From JAMXLJ01 sp036558745 (lineage in GTDB: Bacteria; Actinomycetota; Acidimicrobiia; IMCC26256; JAMXLJ01), in assembly GCA_036558745.1 (NCBI GenBank), contig DATBEZ010000021.1:18072-82071 (forward strand): a DNA stretch of 64,000 nucleotides, given 5' to 3'. Under the pieces are notes generated by a model that worked only from the letters and a program-made list of their open reading frames with translations, did not search any database and had not been told where the DNA came from. The translations under genes and the position numbers were made by a program. Shown in pieces: positions 48,218 to 55,121 of the stretch; within the stretch, counting starts at the first letter, position 1, and every line of letters starts with the position of its first letter.

Positions 48218-48994
48218 TTGCTCGCGGGCCGGGTGGCGATCGTGTCGGGCATCGGCCCCGGCATGGGCCGCGACATCTCGCTCACGCTCGCGGGCGCGGG
48301 TGCCGACCTGGTGCTCGCGGCGCGCACGGCATCGAAGCTGCACGAGGTCGCGTCCGAGGTCGAGGCCCTCGGCCGTCGAGCGGTGTGCGTCCCGACCGAC
48401 ATCACCGACGTCGAGCAGTGTCGAGGCCTGGTGCAGACCGCGGTCGGCGAGCTCGGACGCGTCGACGTGCTAGTCAACAACGCGTTCACGGAGGAGAGCT
48501 GGTCCGACTTCAAGGGCTTCGACGTCGCGCGCTGGCGCGCCCCGGTCGAGGTCAACGTCTTCGGCACGCTCCAGCTGAGCCAGGCGGTCATCCCGGCGAT
48601 GAAGGCGCAGGGCGGCGGCTCGATCGTGATGGTCAACACGATGTCGACCCGGATCGTCAATCCGGTGCTCGGCGGCTACGCGGCGTCGAAGCGCGCACTC
48701 ATGACCGCGTCGCAGGTGATGGCTCAGGAGCTCGGCAAGCACCGCATCCGGGTGAACTCGGTCGCGCCCGGCCACATCTGGGGCGACGCGCTGCGCGGGT
48801 ACTTCGAGCACCTGGCCGAGCAGCGCGGGGTGGCGTTCCAGGACGTGTACGACGACATCGCCGGCCAGACCGCGTTGCGACACATCCCGACGTCCGAGGA
48901 GATCTCGCGGACGGTGCTCTTCTTCGCGTCCGACCTGTCGCGGGTGATCACCGGCCAGACCCTCGACGTCAACGCCGGCCGGTACTTCCACTGA
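48218..48994 (+). CDS. Short-chain dehydrogenase/reductase
   Basis: SDR of 258 residues. TTG 48218 is preferred because it aligns with the start of the paralog 20 bp downstream (MLAGRVAIVSG versus MLLADKVAIVSG); TTG 48209 is an alternative. Cofactor loop SGIGPGMGRDISLTL, VNNAF in place of NNAG, and the active-site YAASK in GGYAASKRALMTA are present. A 7-bp inverted repeat (CAAGAAA at 48192, TTTCTTG at 48214) spans the start. Together with the next gene it probably oxidises a hydroxyl on an acyl-CoA or steroid. Confidence 0.83.
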   Translation: MLAGRVAIVSGIGPGMGRDISLTLAGAGADLVLAARTASKLHEVASEVEALGRRAVCVPTDITDVEQCRGLVQTAVGELGRVDVLVNNAFTEESWSDFKGFDVARWRAPVEVNVFGTLQLSQAVIPAMKAQGGGSIVMVNTMSTRIVNPVLGGYAASKRALMTASQVMAQELGKHRIRVNSVAPGHIWGDALRGYFEHLAEQRGVAFQDVYDDIAGQTALRHIPTSEEISRTVLFFASDLSRVITGQTLDVNAGRYFH

Positions 48995-49007
48995 GGACGA
49001 CGGACGC

Positions 49008-49787
49008 ATGCTGCTCGCCGACAAGGTCGCGATCGTCTCGGGTGTCGGGCCTGGTCTCGGCCGTGAGATCGCGCTCGCGTTCGCGCGGGAGGGCGCCGAC
49101 GTCGTGCTCGGCGCGCGCACCGCGGCGTACTTGAAGGACGTCGCGGTCGAGATCGAGGCGTCGGGCGGTCGCGCCGTGTACGCCCCGACCGACGTCACCG
49201 ACGCTGGGCAGTGTCGCGAGCTCGTGACCCGTGGCCTCGACGCGTTCGGGCGCGTCGACGTGCTGGTCAACAACGCGGCTCGTGCCGACGTCTTCCAGCC
49301 GTTCGAGACCGTCGACCTCGACCAGTGGCGCAAGATCATGGATGTCAACCTCTTCGGCTCGTTGCAGATGACCGCCGAGGTCGTCGAGCCCATGAAGCGC
49401 CAGGGTGGCGGGTCGATCGTGTTCGTCAACTCCATGATCATGCGCAAGGTGTTGCCGCTCCAGGGGGGGTACGCGACGTCGAAGGGCGCGCTGATGACCG
49501 CGGCGCAGGTGCTCGCGATGGAGCTCGGCCCGCACAAGATCCGGGTGAACTCGATCGTCCCCGGCTGGATGTGGGGCCCGAACGTCGAGCTGTACGGACG
49601 GATGCTCGAGCACCAGGACGGTCGTCCCGCGCAGGAGCACTACGACGAGATCGCGTCGCAGATCCCGCTCGGGGAGATCCCACCCGACGAGGACTGCGCG
49701 AACGCGGCGGTCTTCTTCGCGTCGGATCTCTCGGCCGTTGTCACCGGACAGGCGCTCGACGTCAACGGCGGCGAGGTGTTCCACTAA
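49008..49787 (+). CDS. Short-chain dehydrogenase/reductase (paralog)
   Basis: SDR of 259 residues paralogous to the preceding gene. Glycine motif SGVGPGLGREIALAF, VNNAARADVF, catalytic YATSK in GGYATSKGALMTA and the conserved GWMWGPNVELYG in the substrate loop. The Arg after strand 2 (LGARTAAYL) suggests NADP. Spacing of 13 bp to the gene upstream and continuity with the CaiB gene indicate one operon. Confidence 0.87.
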   Translation: MLLADKVAIVSGVGPGLGREIALAFAREGADVVLGARTAAYLKDVAVEIEASGGRAVYAPTDVTDAGQCRELVTRGLDAFGRVDVLVNNAARADVFQPFETVDLDQWRKIMDVNLFGSLQMTAEVVEPMKRQGGGSIVFVNSMIMRKVLPLQGGYATSKGALMTAAQVLAMELGPHKIRVNSIVPGWMWGPNVELYGRMLEHQDGRPAQEHYDEIASQIPLGEIPPDEDCANAAVFFASDLSAVVTGQALDVNGGEVFH

Positions 49788-49822
49788 CGGCCGCGCGTCA
49801 CGCGTCCCCGAGCGAGCTCCCG

Positions 49823-51205
49823 TTGCGCGGTGTCGCGTTCGACGAGGCGACAAGAACCCGTGACGTCGCGGGCGCGGCACGCCTGCTCGCCGAGTTGGGC
49901 GCCCTGGCGGACCCGTCGGCGCGTGACGTGCTCGTGCTCGACGGCGGCACCGACGGTGACCCGGTGGAGGAATGGGCCGCGTGCGGCGCGATGGCGCTCA
50001 CCGGTGAGCCCGACGGGCCCGGCCGCCCGCCGCCGGCCGCGGTCACCGAGCGGTTGCGCTCCGCCGCGCTGGCCGTGCGCGTGCTGTCGGCCCGACTGGG
50101 CAATGTCGTCGACCTCGACGCGCCCGCGCTCCTCGGTGAGCGCGCAGCCATCGCGGGACTGTCGCGCCAGGGCACCACCTCACCAGGCGGGAGCTGCCGG
50201 CTGCTGCGCGCACGCGACGGCTGGGTCGCGTGCAACCTGGCCCGCCCCGACGACTTCGCCATGCTGCCGGCATTGCTGCAGGCCGACGTGCGTGGTGATC
50301 CGTGGGACGCGTTCGCGGCGTGGCTCGCGCGTGTCGACGCGATCGCCGCAGTCGAGCGGGCCCAGCTGCTCGGCCTGCCCGTTTCGCGCGCGGTCACGCC
50401 GCTCGAGGCCCTGACCGACGAGCAGGCGCGCGCCCGCGGTCGAACCCTTTCGTCTCCGCCGTTCCTGTTGACGCCGGGCGCACGTCGGGTCCGCTCCGCC
50501 CCGCCGCTCGTCGTCGACCTGGGCGCGTTGTGGGCCGCGCCACTGTGCACGAGCATCCTGCGCGACGCCGGAGCCCGCGTGATCAAGGTCGAATCGCCGA
50601 CGCGTCCCGACGGCGCGCGACGCGGGCCCCCACGGTTCTTCGACCTCATGAACGGGGGCAAGGAAGCCGTCTGCCTCGACCTGCACGGTCCCGTCCTGGG
50701 CGCGCTGCTCGAGCGGGCCGACGTCGTGGTGGAGAGCTCGCGACCCCGCGTCATGGCCGAGCTGGGCGTCGACCCCCTCGCGCTCGTGACCGAACGCGGC
50801 GTCACCTGGGTGGGCATCACCGCGTACGGGCGAACGGGACCGTGGCGCGATCGGGTCGGCTTCGGGGACGACACCGCGGCCGCCGGCGGCGCGTGCGCGC
50901 TCCTCGGCGACGACGGCCCACCGCTGGTGTGCGCCGACGCGTTCGCAGATCCCATCGCGGGCCTGTACGCGGCGCTCGGCGCGCTGGCATGCCTCGTCGG
51001 CCGTCGAGGCGCGCTGCTCGACGTCGCGTTGCGCGAGGTCGTGACCCACGTGCTCTCCGACTCGGACGGGCGACGCACGGGTCGGGCACCGACCGGCGTG
51101 CGCGCGAGCGCGCCCCGGGCCCGGGAACCCGTCGCACCGGGGCCGCGTCTCGGCGAGCACACGGCGACGGTGCTGGCGGAGCTCGGGCTCGAGCGGCTGG
51201 AATGA
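49823..51205 (+). CDS. Atypical CaiB/BaiF family CoA-transferase-like protein
   Basis: Protein of 460 residues; TTG 49823 is the first usable start after the SDR stop, without a good ribosome site. The N-terminal 200 residues are a degenerate CaiB-like half (LPLRGVAFDEATRTRDVAGA). A standard family III segment then begins near residue 230: PPLVVDLGALWAAPLCTSIL, GARVIKVESPTRPDG, FFDLMNGGKEAVCLDLHG and WVGITAYGRTGPWRDRVGFG. The order (weak half, then an N-terminal CaiB half without the usual C-terminal domain) is odd and the catalytic Asp is not certain. It may handle CoA in the steroid pathway or be non-catalytic. Confidence 0.72.
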   Translation: MRGVAFDEATRTRDVAGAARLLAELGALADPSARDVLVLDGGTDGDPVEEWAACGAMALTGEPDGPGRPPPAAVTERLRSAALAVRVLSARLGNVVDLDAPALLGERAAIAGLSRQGTTSPGGSCRLLRARDGWVACNLARPDDFAMLPALLQADVRGDPWDAFAAWLARVDAIAAVERAQLLGLPVSRAVTPLEALTDEQARARGRTLSSPPFLLTPGARRVRSAPPLVVDLGALWAAPLCTSILRDAGARVIKVESPTRPDGARRGPPRFFDLMNGGKEAVCLDLHGPVLGALLERADVVVESSRPRVMAELGVDPLALVTERGVTWVGITAYGRTGPWRDRVGFGDDTAAAGGACALLGDDGPPLVCADAFADPIAGLYAALGALACLVGRRGALLDVALREVVTHVLSDSDGRRTGRAPTGVRASAPRAREPVAPGPRLGEHTATVLAELGLERLE

Positions 51206-51226
51206 GGGAGTCGGGAGGAGCACCGC

Positions 51227-51754
51227 ATGGCACGCATCGACGTCCCCGAGGGCGAGGGCCCCGAGATCTACCGGGTGTGGTCCCTGCGCCCCGACATGTC
51301 GGCCGCGGTCACGAAGCTCTCGAACGCGGTGTACGAGCAGAGCCAGCTCCCGGCGCGGGTGCGGGAGTGCATCCGGATGCGCATCGCTCAGATCAACGAC
51401 TGCCCCGTCTGACTGGGGTGGCGGATCGCGCCGTTGGCGCGACAAGGGGTCACCGAGGAGATGTACGCGCACGTCGCCGAGGCGGCGGGGCGTGACGAGT
51501 ACTCGGAGCAGGAGAAGGTCGCGATCGAGTACGCCGAGCGCTTCGCTCTCGATCATCTCGCGATCGACGACGCGTTCTTCGCGCGGCTGCGCGAGCACTT
51601 CCGCGACGACGAGGTCCTCGACCTGACCATCTGCATCGCCGACTACCTCGGGTTCGGTCGACTGACCCAGGTCCTCGAGCTGGACGTGGAGTGCTCGATC
51701 GACGGGCCGCCCGGCCCGTCGGCGACGGTCAGCCCTCCGAGCGAAGGACGCTGA
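51227..51754 (+). CDS. AhpD/carboxymuconolactone-decarboxylase-like protein, candidate selenoprotein (in-frame TGA)
   Basis: One reading frame of 175 residues crosses a single TGA at 51410-51412 (residue 62). Upstream: MARIDVPEGEGPEIYRVWSL, RECIRMRIAQINDCPV; downstream: LGWRIAPLARQGVTEEMYAH, EKVAIEYAERFALDH, EVLDLTICIADYLGFGR. Homologs read CPVC-LGWR, so the TGA replaces the second redox Cys, giving CxxU if read as selenocysteine. A perfect 7-bp stem TCGCGCC/GGCGCGA with loop GTT (51426-51442) starts 13 nt after the TGA, and TGAC at the TGA pairs with GTCA at 51449: a bacterial SECIS-like shape. ATG 51227 follows GGGAGGAG. Alternatively it is a fresh nonsense mutation. Last gene of the SDR-CaiB row; probable peroxidase/redox role. 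Confidence 0.75.
51410..51452 (+). promoter_or_regulatory. SECIS-like hairpin including the in-frame TGA
   Basis: TGA 51410-51412; upper stem 51426-51432 with 51436-51442, apical loop GTT 51433-51435 with G first and U next, as in bacterial SECIS elements; lower pairing TGAC (51410-51413) with GTCA (51449-51452). The loop lies 20 nt after the TGA, inside the usual 16-37 nt range. Confidence 0.55.
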
Positions 51755-53363
51755 CGCCGTCGGCCGTCGCGACCGGCGTTCCGGACCCGGGCGGGGCCTT
51801 CCCTCCGGCGGTCACGGTCAGCACGGCACGAACCGGCTGGCCGTCGTAGAGGCGGCGCGGGTCGTAGAGCACCTGGAGCGCAGGGTCGTGGCGCGCGTCG
51901 ACACGTGCGGGGATGCCGTGGCGTTCGAGCATGAGCATGACGCCGGAGACGGTCGCGGCCGCGTACGCGCTGTCGTCGCGGCGCACGACCACGACGCCGT
52001 TCTTGCCGCGTGCCGCCGCGAGCACGGGCTTCTGCAGCTTGGTGAGCGTCCGCGACTGGGCCGCGTACGGGATCGGTGAGCGCGCCGCCGCGACCGTCGC
52101 GACCACGGACGCGGCGACCAGCCCCGTGACGAGCACGATCGCGAGCGCGGGCGCGAACGCGTTCTGGCGCCGGCGCGGCAACACCGACCACACCGCCCAG
52201 CCGATCGCGAGCCACGTCGCGGCGCCGAGCGCGTCGAGCCAGCGCAAGAGGTAGGGGTAGAGCGGGCCGACCACGTGCGTCACCGACCAGAACCCGACCG
52301 CCCACGACGCGAGCACGACGAGGAGGAGGTTGCGCGCGGAGGGGGCCCGCCGCCACGTCGCCACGAGCGCCGCGGCGATCGCGAGCAGCGCGAACGGGAG
52401 GGGCGCGCGCGACGTGTCGACCTCGCCGGTGGCCGCGTGGATCGGGCCCCAGTGCACGAGCCAGCTCGGCCGCCACGACAGCTCCCGCGCGACCACGTGG
52501 TACGCGACGCTCGCGCTGTGGCCCGGATGGTGCTCGCGGAAGAACCGGATGAGCACGCCGAGGTTGCCCGGCTGGTTCGTGACCTGGTCGACGACGGGCG
52601 GGATCCAGAGCACCACCGCGATCGCGAGCGAGATGCCCAGCGGCGCGGCCACGGTTCGCAAGCCGGCGCGGCCGTGCCCGCGCAGCTCGCGCACGACGAG
52701 CACGACGAGACCACCGATGCCGAGCACGCCGACGAGCGGCGCGTACTCGACGTGGGCCTGCACCAGGAACGTGCCCGTCGCCGCGAACAGCGGCGCGCTC
52801 CAACGGTCACCCTCGACGAGCGACCAGCCGAGCAGGATCACGAGGAGGCACGGCACGACGGTCACGTACGGGTTCCACGGGTTGCGGGCCGCGTTGGTCC
52901 CGAACGTGCGGATCAACAGCATCGTGACGAGCAACGCCCAGAGGACGAGGCGCGTACCGGCCCGGCGGTGGGCGACGTACGCGATGCCGGCGATCGCGGC
53001 GCCGTTGATGAGCAGCGCGCCGAGGGCGAGGCCGCCCGACCACTCGGCGACGAGCCGGTACGGGACCGCGAGCAGGTAGAACTCGAGCGGTCCGGGGTGC
53101 CACCACCCGAACCGCGAGTACGCGCCGACGAGCACCGCGTGGTGCCCGACGTCGCGCACGCTGAGCTCGAAGAGCGCGAGGTCACCCCACGGGTGGTAGC
53201 TCCCACCACGCACGATCATGTTCACGGCCGACGCGACCAACGGGACGAGCACGATCGCGACGAGGACGATCCCGAGCCGTCGGCGCGACGCGCGGGCCTT
53301 CGGCGCGCGCCGCTCGGAGCGGGTTCGCGGCGGCTCGGGCGCGGTGGTGGTCTGGGCCTGCAT
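51729..53363 (-). CDS. Polytopic membrane protein, glycosyltransferase-like (GT-C type)
   Basis: Membrane protein of 544 residues from ATG 53363 (GTG 53381 is an alternative). After a basic cytoplasmic tail come about ten to twelve helices: LGIVLVAIVLVPLVASAVNM, ALGALLINGAAIAGIAYVA, LVLWALLVTMLLIRTFGTN, VVPCLLVILLGWSLV, LVGVLGIGGLVVLVVRELR, ISLAIAVVLWIPPVVDQV. The first external loop SYHPWGDLALFELSVRD carries acidic residues like GT-C enzymes. A soluble C-terminal domain starts near 455. Its 3' end overlaps the CMD gene by 26 bp. Sugar donor and acceptor unknown. Confidence 0.78.
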   Translation of the reverse strand: MQAQTTTAPEPPRTRSERRAPKARASRRRLGIVLVAIVLVPLVASAVNMIVRGGSYHPWGDLALFELSVRDVGHHAVLVGAYSRFGWWHPGPLEFYLLAVPYRLVAEWSGGLALGALLINGAAIAGIAYVAHRRAGTRLVLWALLVTMLLIRTFGTNAARNPWNPYVTVVPCLLVILLGWSLVEGDRWSAPLFAATGTFLVQAHVEYAPLVGVLGIGGLVVLVVRELRGHGRAGLRTVAAPLGISLAIAVVLWIPPVVDQVTNQPGNLGVLIRFFREHHPGHSASVAYHVVARELSWRPSWLVHWGPIHAATGEVDTSRAPLPFALLAIAAALVATWRRAPSARNLLLVVLASWAVGFWSVTHVVGPLYPYLLRWLDALGAATWLAIGWAVWSVLPRRRQNAFAPALAIVLVTGLVAASVVATVAAARSPIPYAAQSRTLTKLQKPVLAAARGKNGVVVVRRDDSAYAAATVSGVMLMLERHGIPARVDARHDPALQVLYDPRRLYDGQPVRAVLTVTAGGKAPPGSGTPVATADGVSVLRSEG

Positions 53364-53387
53364 GCGCCCGCAGCTTCGCACGCTGCG

Positions 53388-53409
53388 CCCTGATCCTCCT
53401 GGATCAGGG
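53388..53409. repeat. Short perfect hairpin in a divergent spacer
   Basis: CCCTGATCC and GGATCAGGG, 9-bp arms around TCCT, between the divergent starts of the GT-C-like gene and the SDR at 53444. It could be an operator (dyad GGATCAGG) or a small palindromic repeat. Confidence 0.5.
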
Positions 53410-53431
53410 ACGCCCCGATCTGACGCGGTGT

Positions 53432-53437
53432 TAGGTT
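53432..53437 (+). promoter_or_regulatory. -10 element of a leaderless promoter
   Basis: TAGGTT followed by 6 bp and GTG 53444. Confidence 0.5.
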
Positions 53438-53443
53438 GCCGCC

Positions 53444-54166
53444 GTGCCGACGAGCCTCGATCTCACGCAGCGTGCCGCGCTCGTGACCGGTGCGGGCCGG
53501 CCGTTGGGACGGGGCCTCGCGTCGGCGCTCGCCGACGCGGGTGCACGGGTCGCCGTGACGGGCGCGCCCGCGAAGGGCGACGACCGTCTCGCGCCGGTGA
53601 CGGGCTCCCTCGCGACGCGTGCGGACGCGGATGCGCTGCTCGAACGCGCTCACGCCGCGCTGGGGACCGCGGTCGACGTGGTCGTGCACGCGGACGTCGC
53701 GTGGGCGACACCGCAGCCGTTCACCGACGTGGACGACGAGCAGTGGGACGCGACGTGGGAGGGGACGATGCGGGCCACGTTGTTCCTCTTCCAGGCCGCG
53801 TTCCCGGCGATGCGCGCACGCGGACACGGCCGCTTCATGGTCGTGACGCCGACGTTGTCGATGTCGGGCGCGGCCGGCCTCGCGCCGCTCGCGGCCGCGG
53901 TCGAGGGGCAACGTCTGCTCGCGAAGTCCGCCGCGCGTCAGTGGGGTGGGCACGGCATCACGGTGAACTGCGTCGCGCCCGGACCGGAGGCGGTCTCCGA
54001 CGAGGTGCACGCCGACGCGGTCTCGCTCGCTCCGCCCGCCCTCGGTCGGAGCGGCGATCCCCACGACGACCTCGGCCCGATCGTCACGTTCCTGGCCTCC
54101 GACGCCGGCCACTTCGTGACCGGGGTGACCGTGTGCGCCGACGGCGGCGTGTGGATGGCGCCGTGA
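53444..54166 (+). CDS. Degenerate short-chain dehydrogenase-like protein lacking the catalytic Tyr-x-x-x-Lys
   Basis: SDR-fold protein of 240 residues. The cofactor loop TGAGRPLGRGLASAL is intact and later landmarks (HGITVNCVAPGP, DAGHFVTGVTVCADGGVWM) are normal. But NNAG is replaced by VHADVAW, and the active-site helix reads LAPLAAAVEGQRLLAKSAAR with neither Tyr nor the Lys four residues later. It is therefore unlikely to be a dehydrogenase; it may bind a nucleotide or CoA ligand, or form a hetero-oligomer with the active SDR encoded 71 bp downstream. Leaderless promoter. Confidence 0.8.
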   Translation: MPTSLDLTQRAALVTGAGRPLGRGLASALADAGARVAVTGAPAKGDDRLAPVTGSLATRADADALLERAHAALGTAVDVVVHADVAWATPQPFTDVDDEQWDATWEGTMRATLFLFQAAFPAMRARGHGRFMVVTPTLSMSGAAGLAPLAAAVEGQRLLAKSAARQWGGHGITVNCVAPGPEAVSDEVHADAVSLAPPALGRSGDPHDDLGPIVTFLASDAGHFVTGVTVCADGGVWMAP

Positions 54167-54239
54167 GCACGGAGCGGCGAGCGGAGCGGGGCGGCGACGC
54201 CGCTCCGCGACAGCACAAAGCGGAGCGAGCGCGACCATG
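54167..54239. repeat. Single dispersed copy related to the 75-bp repeat
   Basis: GAGCGGCGAGCGGAGC near the left end and CGGAGCGAGCGCGACCAT at the right end match the reverse complement of the 13731-13955 unit; the centre is rearranged into GGGGCGGCGACGCCGCTCC. As at the other locus, it starts at a stop codon and ends at the next gene; here its last ATG is the start of the following SDR. Confidence 0.7.
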
Positions 54240-55010
54240 AGCACGTCTGCTCCGCTGGAGGCGCGGGTCGCGATCGTCACCGGCGCCGGTCAGGGCGTCG
54301 GCCGAGGGATCGCGCACGCGCTCGCGTTGCGTGGCGCCCGAGTGGTCATCGCGGCGCGCCGGGCCGCGACCGGTGAGCCCGTCGCCGACGAGATCCGTGC
54401 CCGTGGGGGCGAGGCGGTGTGTGTCGTCACCGACGTGACCTGCCGTGACGACGTCGCCGCCTGTGTGGACACGACCGTGCAGCGCTACGGCGGCCTGCAC
54501 GTGATGGTGCACAACGCCTTCCGCGGTGGTCAGGGCCACCGGTTGGAGGACGTCGACGTCGACATCTGGGACCAGAACTCGCGCACCGCGGTCTGGGGCT
54601 CCTACTACTGCGCGCAGCTGGCGTTCCCGCACCTGCGCGACGCCGGCGCGCGCGGGCGCCTGGTGCTCGTGACGTCGCCGTCGGGCGTCGAGGGCAGCGT
54701 CAACATCCCGCTCTACTCGCCGGTGAAGGCGGCCCAGCGCGCGATCGCGAAGAGCCTGGCGCGCGAGTGGGGCGAGCACGGCATCACGGTCAATTGCATC
54801 GCACCGGTCGCGGAGACACCGGCGCTGACGCAGGCGTTCAGCGCGAACCCGGTGTTGAAGGAGCGGCTCGAGGCCCGCACGCCGCTCGGCCGCGTGGGCG
54901 ACGCGGAACGCGACATCGGCGCGGTCGTCGCGTTCCTCGCGAGTGACGACGCCGGCTACGTCACCGGACAGACCATCGTCTGCGACGGCGGCAGCTTCAC
55001 CGGGCTATGA
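54237..55010 (+). CDS. Short-chain dehydrogenase/reductase
   Basis: SDR of 257 residues with all key motifs: TGAGQGVGRGIAHALAL, Arg pair in VVIAARRAATGE (NADP preference), VHNAF instead of NNAG, catalytic LVTSPSGVEGS and YSPVK, and ENIACD-like IGAVVAFLASDDAGYVTG at the C-terminus. Its ATG lies inside a repeat element and has no clear ribosome site; the repeat's purine-rich CGGAGCGAGCG may serve. Co-oriented with the degenerate SDR upstream. Confidence 0.86.
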   Translation: MSTSAPLEARVAIVTGAGQGVGRGIAHALALRGARVVIAARRAATGEPVADEIRARGGEAVCVVTDVTCRDDVAACVDTTVQRYGGLHVMVHNAFRGGQGHRLEDVDVDIWDQNSRTAVWGSYYCAQLAFPHLRDAGARGRLVLVTSPSGVEGSVNIPLYSPVKAAQRAIAKSLAREWGEHGITVNCIAPVAETPALTQAFSANPVLKERLEARTPLGRVGDAERDIGAVVAFLASDDAGYVTGQTIVCDGGSFTGL

Positions 55011-55121
55011 CACTCGCTCGCTCGGCCCGGGCTCCGAGGCTGGCCCGCCGTTGCTCCCGGACCGCTCGCTCCCTCGCGAGTGCACTGCGCTCCTCCGTCG
55101 CTCCGTGCACCGCGCGCGGGA

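Noticed and set aside
51410..51412. TGA as simple end of a 61-residue protein followed by a second gene from TTG 51434
   Set aside because: Both parts align to a single family protein in the same frame with no missing residues other than the TGA codon, the second piece has no ribosome site, and a SECIS-like hairpin is present. A sequencing error or fresh nonsense mutation remains possible.
55011..55121. Possible small gene or terminator in the convergent GC-rich spacer
   Set aside because: No frame with a start and family resemblance, and no clean hairpin; only low-complexity CTCGCTCG/GCTCC text.
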